Shown: one piece after another, positions 16,212 to 26,000 of the stretch | Layout: each line of letters starts with the position of its first letter | Position numbering within the stretch: the stretch's first letter is position 1 | Assembly (NCBI GenBank): GCA_013361065.1 | Contig: JABWAK010000027.1 | Location: 1-43,321, forward strand | DNA: 43,321 bases | Direction of reading: 5' to 3' | From: Bacteroidota bacterium | GTDB lineage: Bacteria > Bacteroidota > Ignavibacteria > UBA10030 > UBA8401 | Notes under the pieces: model-generated | What the model was told of the DNA's origin: nothing | Seen by the model: the letters and a program-made list of their open reading frames with translations, nothing else | The model's database searches: none | Position numbers and translations under genes: made by a program

Positions 16212-18008
16212 TTATTGTACTGCGGAAAGCCGGCGCAGGAACTCCGCCGCATCGACGAATCCGGTGATCCGATCCCGCTCCGCACCGTTCGCATCGATGA
16301 TGAGGATGGTCGGCACTCCTTTGATGGCGAACCGTTTCGTCAATGCCTCGGTCGCCGGATCATCGGATCTGGTGAGATCGGCCTTGTACATCGTGAACCG
16401 GCGGGAGGCGTCGATCACGGAAGGATCCGAGAAGGTAAGCGCATCGAGTTCCTTGCACGGGATGCACCAGTCCGCATAGAAGTCGATCACCATCACATCG
16501 TTCGCTTTCAGGGACTGTTCGTACGCCGCTTCGGAGAACGGCTTCCAATCCGGCTTCAGTTGTTCGGACGGCACGAGTGCGTAGACCGAGAGGCCGGCAA
16601 CGGCGAGCATCAGTAATACTTTCACCGTCCGAAAACCCTTCACCGAGTTGCCGGTCCTGTCGATAAAGATCAGGATGACAGCGGCCAGAAGACCAAAGAC
16701 CGGAAGCACATACGGACGGACCTCGTTCGGCAAGACCGGGTCAAGGAAGTAGAGCGCCATGCCGAGCATGATGAATCCGAAGAGATGCTTCACCCCTTCC
16801 ATCCATTCACCGGAACGGGGAAGGTTCTTGATCTTCCCGGAGAAGAGCGCCAGCACCAGGTACGGCAGACCGAGACCGATCGCAAGAACGAAGAACATCA
16901 GGAATCCCTGGAACGGGTCGCCTTTCGCGGCAACGAAGGTGACCAGGCCGAGGACGAACGGACCGATACACGGCGCAGCGACGATACCCATGGTGAGACC
17001 CATGAAGAATGCACCGTATGCCCCTCCCTTCGCTCCGCCGGCTGCCGCCATCCAGGAACTGGGAAGATTGAACTCATATACACCGAACTGGCTGAGGGCG
17101 AGCACCACGAAGAGCAGTGCGATACCGATGATCACGTAGATGTTCTGGAGCAGCGTTCCGAAGAGTGCGCCGCTCAGCGACGTGACCACACCGATCACGG
17201 AATAGGTGAGCGCCATGCCGAGCATATAGAGAACGCCGAGCAGAAAGAGCCGGCTGGTCCTCCCTTCGCTCTGTCCGCCGAAGTAGCCGATAGTGATGGG
17301 GATCAGCGGATAGACGCACGGGGTCAGATTCAGCGCCAGACCGCCGAGGAAGATCAGCAGCAACGAGAGTGCGAGCCCGCTCCGTTCCAGCGTTGCCGCC
17401 AGGGAATCCTCCTGTGTTGCAGAGGCCGGAGCTCCGGCGAAGGTCTGCAGTGTCTCCGGTGCGGCAGCTGCAGCCGGATCCTGAGGATCTGACGGTGCTT
17501 CCTGTGCGACCGTCTGTTCACCCGCGGCAGCGGCAACGACCATCACCTGCGCTTCGGCGGTGATCCGTTTCGGTGCGAGGCAGGTCTGATCATCGCACGC
17601 CTGATAGAGCAGCGTGACCGTGACACTGCGCGCTCCGGGTACCGCATCAGCTGCTGCGGTGAGACGGAGCTTCACGTCGAACGTTCCCTGGAAGACCGAG
17701 ACCGGCTGGTCGGAAAAACCGAACACGACATCATGCGGAACGGGATAGTCAACGCGGGAGAGAGTGAGGCCGTCGGCGTTGACCGTCACTTTGGATGCGA
17801 TCAGCGACGGATCGTTGGGAACATGGGAATTGATGTGCCACGGCTTGTCGATCTGCACCTGCATCGTCACGGAGCGGGCACTGCCGGCCGGGATCTCCAC
17901 CGGTCCGCCGGTCACCGAGATGGTGACAGGATCGGGCGGCTGCGCATTCACAAGCGAGAATGAAAAGAAGAGGAACAGAACGGTTCGTATCACGGAAAGT
18001 CGCTGCAT
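16212..18008 (-). CDS. dsbD: Thiol:disulfide interchange protein DsbD
   Basis: 598 residues. DsbD moves reducing equivalents from cytoplasmic thioredoxin across the inner membrane to periplasmic partners (disulfide isomerases, cytochrome c maturation, peroxide defence). All three parts are visible: a signal peptide and N-terminal alpha domain with Cys138/Cys143 (CDDQTC); an Ala-rich linker; a membrane domain of about eight helices with the paired cysteines Cys231 (LNLTPCVYPLIP) and Cys347 (AAPCIGPFVLG); and a C-terminal thioredoxin domain with CIPC (Cys515/Cys518). The ATG at 18008 begins a normal signal peptide (MQRLSVIRTVLFLFFSFSLVNA); the open frame further upstream is not expected to be translated. 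It is divergent from ssb and followed by its own hairpin, so it is probably monocistronic. Confidence 0.96.
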   Translation of the reverse strand: MQRLSVIRTVLFLFFSFSLVNAQPPDPVTISVTGGPVEIPAGSARSVTMQVQIDKPWHINSHVPNDPSLIASKVTVNADGLTLSRVDYPVPHDVVFGFSDQPVSVFQGTFDVKLRLTAAADAVPGARSVTVTLLYQACDDQTCLAPKRITAEAQVMVVAAAAGEQTVAQEAPSDPQDPAAAAAPETLQTFAGAPASATQEDSLAATLERSGLALSLLLIFLGGLALNLTPCVYPLIPITIGYFGGQSEGRTSRLFLLGVLYMLGMALTYSVIGVVTSLSGALFGTLLQNIYVIIGIALLFVVLALSQFGVYEFNLPSSWMAAAGGAKGGAYGAFFMGLTMGIVAAPCIGPFVLGLVTFVAAKGDPFQGFLMFFVLAIGLGLPYLVLALFSGKIKNLPRSGEWMEGVKHLFGFIMLGMALYFLDPVLPNEVRPYVLPVFGLLAAVILIFIDRTGNSVKGFRTVKVLLMLAVAGLSVYALVPSEQLKPDWKPFSEAAYEQSLKANDVMVIDFYADWCIPCKELDALTFSDPSVIDASRRFTMYKADLTRSDDPATEALTKRFAIKGVPTILIIDANGAERDRITGFVDAAEFLRRLSAVQ

Positions 18009-18192
18009 AATGTCACTCGGTCTGGATCGGTTGTCGTCGGTCAGTGGAAGATCAGTGTTCACACACATTGAACAGTATCGCGGAGGAAATCGTTCTCCTC
18101 TCTGTTAGATGCAATATAACGGAAAATGATCCGCGGAAACAGTATGCCCTGCCGGACAATCCAACAGACAATAAAATAGAGAGGCGCATTAC

Positions 18193-18221
18193 TTGACATT
18201 TTTTGCTGTTTGTCGTATGTT
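18193..18221 (+). promoter_or_regulatory. Strong sigma70 promoter of ssb
   Basis: A perfect TTGACA (18193-18198), a 17-nt T-rich spacer and TATGTT (18216-18221). The predicted start near 18228 gives a leader of about 30 nt containing a full TAAGGAGG Shine-Dalgarno. This is the best promoter in the window. Confidence 0.85.
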
Positions 18222-18257
18222 TTTTCCCACAATTCACTGTCCACCTAAGGAGGTCTT

Positions 18258-18683
18258 ATGTCGCGCAGCTTAAACAAGGTTCAATTGATCGGAAATTTGG
18301 GTAAAGACCCCGAATTGAAATACACGCCGAGCGGCGTTGCGGTAGCAACGTTCTCCATCGCCACCAGCGAGAGCTGGAAGGACCAGGATGGGAACCAACA
18401 GGAGAAAACGGAATGGCACAACATCGTCGCCTGGCGGAAACTCGCCGAGATCTGCGGCGAATATCTGAAAAAGGGTAAGAAGGTATATCTCGAAGGAAAA
18501 TTACAGACACGGAACTATGAGAAGGACGGCGTGAAACGGTACGTTACCGAGATCGTTGCGGACCAGCTGATCATGCTGGACGGCGGCGGCGGGGCCGGCA
18601 GGAGCAGCAGCGGCAGCGGCGCTTCCTCCGAATCGTCACCGGTCCATTCGGATGTCCCGAAGGATGACGATCTGCCGTTCTAA
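18258..18683 (+). CDS. ssb: Single-stranded DNA-binding protein SSB
   Basis: 141 residues. The N-terminal OB fold (about 1-108) shows [47 protein letters not shown] and [16 protein letters not shown], all typical of bacterial SSB. A Gly/Ser-rich flexible linker and the acidic tip DDDLPF follow; the tip recruits replication and repair partners. It forms tetramers on single-stranded DNA in replication, recombination and repair. The start at 18258 has a near-perfect TAAGGAGG Shine-Dalgarno. It is transcribed from its own strong promoter and ends in an intrinsic terminator, with no ribosomal-protein neighbours. Confidence 0.98.
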   Translation: MSRSLNKVQLIGNLGKDPELKYTPSGVAVATFSIATSESWKDQDGNQQEKTEWHNIVAWRKLAEICGEYLKKGKKVYLEGKLQTRNYEKDGVKRYVTEIVADQLIMLDGGGGAGRSSSGSGASSESSPVHSDVPKDDDLPF

Positions 18684-18706
18684 ATAATCCTTCTCTCTAT
18701 TATAAT
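18678..18706 (+). promoter_or_regulatory. Candidate ggt promoter overlapping the ssb 3' end
   Basis: A perfect TATAAT (18701-18706) lies 17 nt after TTCTAA (18678-18683), which overlaps the ssb stop codon. Transcription would begin near 18713, inside the 5' arm of the ssb terminator, so the ggt message would lack a full hairpin. The -35 box is weak. Confidence 0.45.
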
Positions 18707-18735
18707 GCCCTGTCCCCCGACAGGGCTTCTTTTTT
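18707..18735 (+). terminator. Intrinsic terminator of ssb
   Basis: GCCCTGTC (18707-18714), loop CCCC and GACAGGGC (18719-18726) form a perfect 8-bp stem followed by TTCTTTTTT. A textbook rho-independent terminator, 24 nt past the ssb stop and only 10 nt before the ggt ATG. Confidence 0.95.
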
Positions 18736-18745
18736 AAGGCTGCCC

Positions 18746-20440
18746 ATGAAGAACCTCCTCCTCTCGCTTCTTGTCGTATTTCTCCTCCTTCCTGATGCAA
18801 CCCTTTCCGCCTCCCGCAAACCGGTGAAAGCAAAGAACGGCATGGTCGTTTCTGCCGATCCGCTGGCGACGCAGGCGGGACTGGAGGTGCTGAAACAGGG
18901 CGGGAATGCCGTGGATGCTGCGGTGGCGGTCGGCTTCGCGCTGGCCGTCACCTATCCGGCTGCCGGGAATATCGGCGGCGGCGGATTCATGAACATCCGC
19001 ATGTCGGACGGGCGGATGGCGGCGATCGATTACCGGGAGAAGGCGCCGGGTGCCGCGTACCGCGACATGTTCCTGGACAGCACCGGAACATTCCTCCCGG
19101 ACAAGAGTACCGAAGGTCATCTTGCCTCCGGCGTACCGGGTGCGGTCGCCGGGATGCTCACCGGACTGGAGCGGTTCGGCACGATGGACCGGAAGAAGGT
19201 GATCGCACCGGCATATCGTCTGGCAAAGGACGGTTTCCCGCTGCTGCAGGATCTGGCCGATGATCTGAACTGGGGCCGGCAGACGTTCCTGAAATTCCCC
19301 GGCAGCACACGGTACTTCGTTAGCAAGGACAGTGCGTACCGCGAAGGAGAACTGTGGAAACAGACCGACCTGGCGAAGACGCTCAAACGGATCATGGACA
19401 AGGGGAAGGATGGATTCTACAAAGGAACGACCGCAGACCTGATCGTGGCGGAGATGAAACGGGGCGGCGGCATGATCTCGCATGCGGACCTTGCTGCGTA
19501 CGAAGCGGTGATCCGTGAACCGCTCCGCGGCACGTACCGCGGGTACGAGATCATCTCGCAGCCGCCGGTCAGTTCCGGCGGGACGGCGCTGCTGCAGCTG
19601 CTGAACATCCTGGAAGGGTACGACCTGCGGAGTTACGGACACAACTCCGCGGCCACGCTGCACCGGTACATCGAAGCGATGCGCCGTGTCTATGCGGACC
19701 GCGCGGAGCATCTCGGCGATCCGGCATTCTATGACGTACCGGTGGCGGGGCTCACCTCCAAAGAGTACGCCGTGCTCCGACGTGCGACGATCGACACGAT
19801 GCGCGCCAGCAGGAGCAGCGAGATCTCGCACGGCACGCCGCCGAAACGCGAGAAGGAAGAGACGACGCACTATTCCGTCGTCGACCGGTGGGGGAATTGC
19901 GTCAGCGTCACCACCACCATCAACGGCGGCTTCGGCAGCTTCGTTGCGGTGGACGGCGCCGGATTCCTGTTGAACAACGAGATGGATGATTTCTCCGCCA
20001 AACCGGGAGTCCCGAACATGTTCGGTGCGCTCGGCAACATCGCCAACGAGATCCAGCCGGACAAACGAATGCTCTCTTCCATGACGCCGACCATCGTCAC
20101 GAAGGACGGCAAGCCGTTCATGGTGATCGGCACACCGGGCGGAACGACCATCATCACCACCGTGATGCAGGTGATCTGCAATGTGATCGATTTCGAAATG
20201 AACATCCAGCAGGCGATCGATGCACCGAGGATCCATCATCAGTGGTCGCCGGATATGACGTACTTCGAGCGCCGCGGACTCTCGGCGGATACGGCGGACA
20301 AGCTCCGCAGCATGGGCCACACACTGAATGAACGGCGCGGCAGCAGCGGTCTGGCCGAAGGCATCATCATCGATACGGAACGGGGTCTGCTGTTCGGCGC
20401 AACGGACCCGCGCGGGTACGGACTCGCCGCAGGATACTGA
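18746..20440 (+). CDS. ggt: Gamma-glutamyltranspeptidase (glutathione hydrolase), periplasmic
   Basis: 564 residues. Hydrolyses or transfers the gamma-glutamyl group of glutathione and related peptides; made as a precursor that cuts itself into large and small subunits. The signal peptide is MKNLLLSLLVVFLLLPDATL. The N-terminal part has GGNAVDAAVAVGFALAV and GNIGGGGFM. The self-cleavage site is Glu372/Thr373 in EETTHYSVVD, Thr373 being the catalytic nucleophile. The small subunit keeps LLNNEMDDFSAKPGVPN, LSSMTPTIV, the oxyanion-loop GTPGGTTIITTV and the C-terminal DPRGYGLAAGY. Length and order match E. coli Ggt. A modest AAGG Shine-Dalgarno precedes the ATG. A lipoprotein gene starts 4 nt after the stop, suggesting co-transcription. 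Confidence 0.97.
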   Translation: MKNLLLSLLVVFLLLPDATLSASRKPVKAKNGMVVSADPLATQAGLEVLKQGGNAVDAAVAVGFALAVTYPAAGNIGGGGFMNIRMSDGRMAAIDYREKAPGAAYRDMFLDSTGTFLPDKSTEGHLASGVPGAVAGMLTGLERFGTMDRKKVIAPAYRLAKDGFPLLQDLADDLNWGRQTFLKFPGSTRYFVSKDSAYREGELWKQTDLAKTLKRIMDKGKDGFYKGTTADLIVAEMKRGGGMISHADLAAYEAVIREPLRGTYRGYEIISQPPVSSGGTALLQLLNILEGYDLRSYGHNSAATLHRYIEAMRRVYADRAEHLGDPAFYDVPVAGLTSKEYAVLRRATIDTMRASRSSEISHGTPPKREKEETTHYSVVDRWGNCVSVTTTINGGFGSFVAVDGAGFLLNNEMDDFSAKPGVPNMFGALGNIANEIQPDKRMLSSMTPTIVTKDGKPFMVIGTPGGTTIITTVMQVICNVIDFEMNIQQAIDAPRIHHQWSPDMTYFERRGLSADTADKLRSMGHTLNERRGSSGLAEGIIIDTERGLLFGATDPRGYGLAAGY

Positions 20441-20444
20441 ACCG

Positions 20445-22169
20445 ATGACACCCCGACTTCCTTTTGCTTTCGCCCTGCTGCTCCTCTCCCTCGCCGGCTG
20501 CGGTTCCACCGACAATCTGGACCGTACTCCGCCGACGGTCGAGATCGTACCGCCGGAGGAATCCGAGATCGGTGCGCCGCTCCCGGTCACCGTGACCGCG
20601 TCGGACCAATCGTACGTTACGGCCGTCTCGCTCTATGTGGACGGTATCTTCCTGGAACGGAAAACGGACACCCCGTACACATTCCTCTGGCACAGTGATT
20701 TCTGGGGCGACGGCAGGAAGCATATCCTGAGCGCAACTGCGGTCGACTCCGCAGGGAATATCGGGCTATCCTCCACGGTCAACGTCGAGGTCTTACGCAC
20801 ATCCCGGCCGCGCGTGGAAGTGCTGGCGCCCCTGCACAATGCCGTCGTGCGCGACCAACGCGTCACGCTCCGCTGGAAACCGATCGACAATGCGGTCTCG
20901 TACACCGTCCAGATCTCCGATACCACGTCGATGGACTATCTGATCGTCGATACGCAGACCAAGGAGCCGTCCCTCACCGTGGATCTTCCCGATGAACGGA
21001 CCTACCGCTGGCGCGTCCTTCCGGTCACCGTCGGCAATCTGCTCGGCGCATGGAGCGAACCATCCCTGCTCCACCGCACCGGTGCCTTCACGGCGGTCTC
21101 CGGACGGGGCGGATTCGATATCTTCCGTGCGATCACGCCGGCCGGCGACGGCGGATATCTGCTCGCGGGATCGACCCATTCGCGCGGCACCGGCGGCACA
21201 CTGGTGAAAGTGAACAGGACCGGCACCATCGAGTGGTCCCGCTTCTATGCCGGAGCGGATATGGCATGGTTCACCTCCGCTGCACCGGCACCGTCGGGAG
21301 GGTTCATCGCGGCAGGACAGAACAGTTCGCGGGAATTCCCGGCGGACCGGTGGTTCGTCCGGACCGACAGCAGCGGGAATGTACTCTGGAACCGCACCAT
21401 CGTGCATGACGGTGCGCAGGGAGTGAACAGCATCATCCGTGTGCGGGACGGATTCATCGTCTGCGGGTATACTGAGACCGACAGCGACCGTACCGACATC
21501 TCGCTGACGAAGTATGATGACCAGCTCGAACTGATCTGGGACCGGACCATCGGCGGAGTGTACCACGATGAAGCGTACCGGCTGCTGGAGACATCGGACG
21601 GAGGATTGCTGCTGAGCGGCATGTCGCAGAAGGGAACGGACCGCGGGTCGGACCGTGCGACCGTCATCCGGCTGAATTTCCTCGGCGAGGAGAAATGGCG
21701 GCGGGACCTGCGGAGTCCGGGCGGCGCGGCATTCCGTGCTGCCGCAGAGTTCCGCGGACGGTACTATCTGTGCGGAACGGCGCGCACCTCCACGAACAAG
21801 CAGGATGCGATCGTGGCAGCGTTCGATTCCGCCGGCACGCATCTCTGGACGAAGTCATATGGCGGTGCGCGCGATGACGATGCGGCCGACCTCGCCGTCG
21901 TGAACGGCCGCATCGGCATCTGCGGCAGCACGGCGTCCGACTCGCTCGGCGCGCAGGATGCGTGGCTGCTGGTCCTGGATACGGAGGGAAAGGAACTGGC
22001 AGAACAGCGGTACGGCGGGCGGTATCACGATGCGGCGACCGGCATCGCGCCGCGGGAGAACGGATTCATCATCATCGGCTCAACAGCGTCCTACACTTCC
22101 GGCAGCAGCGACGGATTCATCATCGTCACCGATCTGAACGGCACGGTGGTCCCGCCCTCCGCTCCCTGA
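20445..22169 (+). CDS. Lipoprotein with Ig-like, FN3-like and beta-propeller repeats
   Basis: 574 residues. A short signal peptide ends in the lipobox LSLAGC (Cys19), so the protein is lipid-anchored. Residues about 27-105 look like an Ig-like domain (VTVTASDQSYVTAVSLYVDG, TAVDSAGNIG), about 110-205 like a fibronectin-type or Ig module (VTLRWKPIDNAVSYTVQIS), and about 210-565 are six or seven blades of a propeller with recurring pairs such as TSDGGLLLSG and LNFLGEEKWRRDL (Gly-Gly turn, aspartate, then a W-containing strand). Such propellers are common in FCB surface proteins and usually bind ligands or proteins. There is no T9SS domain. The ATG at 20445 lies 4 nt after the ggt stop with no Shine-Dalgarno of its own, so translation is probably coupled. 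Function unknown. Confidence 0.85.
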   Translation: MTPRLPFAFALLLLSLAGCGSTDNLDRTPPTVEIVPPEESEIGAPLPVTVTASDQSYVTAVSLYVDGIFLERKTDTPYTFLWHSDFWGDGRKHILSATAVDSAGNIGLSSTVNVEVLRTSRPRVEVLAPLHNAVVRDQRVTLRWKPIDNAVSYTVQISDTTSMDYLIVDTQTKEPSLTVDLPDERTYRWRVLPVTVGNLLGAWSEPSLLHRTGAFTAVSGRGGFDIFRAITPAGDGGYLLAGSTHSRGTGGTLVKVNRTGTIEWSRFYAGADMAWFTSAAPAPSGGFIAAGQNSSREFPADRWFVRTDSSGNVLWNRTIVHDGAQGVNSIIRVRDGFIVCGYTETDSDRTDISLTKYDDQLELIWDRTIGGVYHDEAYRLLETSDGGLLLSGMSQKGTDRGSDRATVIRLNFLGEEKWRRDLRSPGGAAFRAAAEFRGRYYLCGTARTSTNKQDAIVAAFDSAGTHLWTKSYGGARDDDAADLAVVNGRIGICGSTASDSLGAQDAWLLVLDTEGKELAEQRYGGRYHDAATGIAPRENGFIIIGSTASYTSGSSDGFIIVTDLNGTVVPPSAP

Positions 22170-22173
22170 CCGG

Positions 22174-23085
22174 TCACTGCAGCAGATGTTCCAGCGCCGG
22201 ACGGAGCGCCGGGTACGAGAAGCGGTACCCGGCAGCCAATAGCCGCTCCGGAACGGCACGCTGACCGGAGACGATCACCTTCGCCCCTTCACCATAGAGC
22301 ACATCGAGAGCGATATCCGGCACCGGAAGCCAGGACGGACGGTGCAGTACGCTGCCGAACTGCTTCGCGAACTCCTTCATTGTCACCGGTTCCGGTGCGG
22401 TCAGATTGTACACTCCCTTCAGTCCCTCCTGCTCCAGCGGAAAGAGGATCCCGCGCACAACATCCTCCATATGGATCCACGGAAGGTATTGCCGGCCGCT
22501 GCCGATCGGACCGCCGGCGAAGAGGCGGAACGGCAGCAGCATCTTCCCGATCATCCCGCCGGACCGCTCCAGCACCAGACCGATGCGCGGAACAGCAACG
22601 CGCACCCCGAACTGTTCCGCCTTGAACGCTTCCCCTTCCCACTGCACGGCCAGGTCCGCCAGGAAGTCGTTCCCCGGCTGGGCGGACTCCGTGATGATCC
22701 CATCATCCCGGTGTCCGTAGTATCCCACCGCCGAAGCGGAGATGAGTACGGATGGTTTCCGTTCCGCCCGGCCGATCGCTTCCACCAGCAGACGGGTCGG
22801 CACCACACGGCTGTCGAGCACCTGCTGCTTCACCTGCGGGTTCCACCGTTGCTCGAAGACGTTCTTCCCGATGAGATTGATGACCGCGTCACATCCCTCC
22901 ACCTCCTTCTCCCATGTACCGCGTTCGAGCGGGTTCCAGCGGACGTACTTCACGGTGAGTGACCCTGTCAACTCCATGCCCGGCGCTCCGCGGGTGAGCA
23001 GGACGAGGTCGTTCGGTGTGGAGGAGAGATAGCGGCGGAGGGCGGAACCGATGAACCCGGTACCGCCGGTGATGAGGATCTTCAT
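22174..23085 (-). CDS. TIGR01777 family NAD(P)-dependent epimerase (YfcH/SulA-like)
   Basis: 303 residues, an extended short-chain dehydrogenase with the dinucleotide-binding GGTGFIGSAL at the N-terminus, then NLIGKNVFEQRWNPQVKQQ, LISASAVGYYGHRDDG, GSGRQYLPWIHMEDVV and YNLTAPEPVTMKEF. These are the landmarks of the TIGR01777 group (E. coli YfcH, cyanobacterial SulA, plant GC1/SulA). Its true substrate is unproven; in plastids and cyanobacteria relatives affect division. The gene follows the large hybrid kinase by 12 nt on the same strand, so it may be expressed with it. It converges on the lipoprotein gene with only 4 nt between the stops, and no terminator is visible there. Confidence 0.92.
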   Translation of the reverse strand: MKILITGGTGFIGSALRRYLSSTPNDLVLLTRGAPGMELTGSLTVKYVRWNPLERGTWEKEVEGCDAVINLIGKNVFEQRWNPQVKQQVLDSRVVPTRLLVEAIGRAERKPSVLISASAVGYYGHRDDGIITESAQPGNDFLADLAVQWEGEAFKAEQFGVRVAVPRIGLVLERSGGMIGKMLLPFRLFAGGPIGSGRQYLPWIHMEDVVRGILFPLEQEGLKGVYNLTAPEPVTMKEFAKQFGSVLHRPSWLPVPDIALDVLYGEGAKVIVSGQRAVPERLLAAGYRFSYPALRPALEHLLQ

Positions 23086-23097
23086 TTCCTTGCCTTA

Positions 23098-26000
23098 TCA
23101 GTCGTTCTTCAATACTCGCTGGATAACGGAGATGATCTGGTCGAACTTGTACGGCTTCGTGACCACATCCCGGATGCCGCGCTGCAGCAGCTCCGACCGG
23201 GAGGTGCTGTCGAGGAACCCGGACGAGACGATGACCTTCACCGCAGGATCCATCGAATGGAGTTTCGCGAAGAGCTCCTCTCCCCCCATATTCGGCATCC
23301 CCAGATCGGTGATGACCAGCGCGATGCGACCGCGGTGCTCGGCATAGACACGCAGGGCATCGATACCGTCCACAGCGGAGAGAGTCTCGAACCCCTCCTC
23401 GCGGAGGCTCTCCACCAGGATCTCTCGGAGCATCTCCTCATCATCGACGATCAAGACCGTTGCGGGCCGCTGCGGCTGCATGGGTGTCTCGTCCTTTGGT
23501 TCCTCCGTCGCTTCCACTGCGATCGAAGGGAAATACATGGTAAAGGTGGTACCGGTACCCGGGGTACTGGAGACATCGATGAGCCCCTTATGGAGCCGGA
23601 CGATACCGTGAACAATCGCGAGCCCCAATCCTGTTCCCTTCCCGCGGGCCTTTGTGGAGAAGAACGGTTCGAAGATGCGCTGCTGGATCGTCTCGTCCAT
23701 GCCTGCCCCGGTATCCTTCACGGACAGCGAGACATACTCGTGGTCCGGTGCATCCGGGAACCGCCGGCGCACCTCGTCGCCCGGCAGGAGGGCCGTGCTG
23801 AGGGTGATGACGCCGCCGTTCGGCATGGCATCCCGCGCGTTGATGGAGAGGTTGAGCAGCGCCTGGTGCAGATGACCCGCATCCCCCATGATGATGCCGG
23901 AGGTGCTGGCCGTGCGCGGCACGACCACATATTGTTTCGGCAGGAAGTGGGTGAGGAAATCGACCGTTTGCGCGATCACCGTGTGCACCGAGATGGGAAG
24001 CAGTTCCGCCTGTTCCGGACGCGAGAAGAGCAGGAGCTGCTTCGAGATGGAGGCGCCCCGTTCGGAGGCCTCGATGATCCGTTCGATGTACCCGCGGATA
24101 GCGGGATTCTCCTTCGCCTGCCGCTTGATGAGTTCGGCCGTACCGAGGATCATGGCGAGCAGGTTGTTGAAATCGTGCGCGATGCCGCCGGCGAGCGTAC
24201 CGATGCTCTCCATCTTCTGCGCCTGGATGAGCTGCTGCTCCAGCTGTTTGTTCTGTGTGATATCCCGCATGGAGCCGTTGAACAGCGCCGGCTTCCCCTC
24301 CTCATCCCGGATGACGACGGTGGTGAGCAGCACATGCGCCTTGCTGCCGTCCTGTTTGCGGAGCACCACCTCGAAATCCTTCACATAATCCTTCGACTCG
24401 AACTCCTTGATGAACTTGATCCTGTCCGCCGGATAATAATAGAAGTCCGGCACCCTCCGCTTCTTCATCTCCTGCTTGTCGGTATATCCGAGGATCTCCA
24501 TCATGGAGGTATTCACATCGAGCATCACACCGTCGAACGTGGTGATGTAGATGCCGTCCTTCGAATCCTCGAAGAGCCGGCGGTACTTCTCCTCGCTCTC
24601 GCGGAGAGCCCGTTCGGCGAGCTTCCGTTCGGAGATATCGCGGAAGATCCCCTGCGCGATGATGCGGTTATCGTCCAGCCGTACGACGCTCGCCTTGATC
24701 TCCACCGGCACACGGACGCCCCGGGCATCGACTACCTCGAACTCCACCGCATGCTCGCCCAGCGTGAGGATCTGTTCGCGGAAGAGGGATTCCGCCTCTT
24801 CGGACCGCTCGGGCGGGTGGATGAAGGACTGGTGCTTGCCGATGATCTCGGTGCGGGACCGGCGGAGGAGCTTCTCGGCCTCCGCATTCACATCGATGAT
24901 GGTGCCGGTGCGGGTGTCGGTGAGGAAGACGGCGTCCTTCGCATTCTCGAACAGTGAGCGGAAGCGGAGCTCGGATTCGAGCAAAGCGATCTCATGCAGC
25001 TTCCGTTCGGTGATATCGCGGGCGATCACCTGCGCGGCCGGCTCCCCTTCGAACGTGAACGGGATGGCCGAGATCTCCACATCGATCACGCCGCCGTCCA
25101 GCCGGAGGTACTTCTGTTCGGCGGTCGGCTGGATGTAGTTCGCATACACCTTCTCCATGCGCAGCCGCGCATTCTCGCGGTAGTCGGGATGGATATGGTC
25201 CATCATCCTCCGGCCGATGAGTTCGCGGGGCACGGAGGCGCCGAAGAGGATGACCGCGGCATGGTTGACGAACTGGATGATGCCGTTCACATGGACGAAG
25301 ATGGCGGTGGGGGAATGTTCCACCAGTTCCCGGTACCGTTCCTCGCTCTCGCGCAGCAGCAGTTCGGCGCGGTTCTGTTCCTCGATGTGCCGCATCATCT
25401 CCACGTTCTGTTCGCGGATCTCCTTGAAGAGCCGCGCATTCGCGATGGCAACGGAGATATGGTTGGCGACGATCTGCAGATGTTCCAGGTCCGTGGCAGA
25501 GAACTCCCGCACCCGTGCGGTGGTGTAGAGTCCGACGATGCCGATCACGGTGTGACCGATGAGCAGCGGCGCACCGGCATAGGAGATGAACTCGAAGGCA
25601 CCGCCTTCCGGTCCGGTATCCGGCTGCATGAGGGAGCGGGAGAAGTTCTCCCGTACATCCTTCACGGCCAGAGCACGCCGGTTGCTCATGATCTGCTTCG
25701 GGATGCCGGCGGAGGCCGGGCGTTCCTTCATCAGCCGGTGCTCGGCCACACCGATGCTGGCCAGCAGCTGCAGCTGTTCGTTCTCCGTGACACGGATGAT
25801 GACCGCATCGACCGCGAAGGCCTGCTTCACCTGGTCGATCATCTCGCGCGCCTGTTTCTGGATAGGGAGCGCACCGATCACCTCGCCGGTGACGCGGGCG
25901 ATCAGGTCGAGACGCCGGTTGAGGTGGTTCAGCTGCTGTTCCGATTCCTTCCGCTGGGTGATGTCGCGGAAGTTGACGACGATGCCGCCGACCGCCGGAT

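Noticed and set aside
18052-18244. Short minus-strand frames between dsbD and ssb
   Set aside because: They cover the ssb promoter and dsbD leader, have no ribosome site, and show no protein-like composition.
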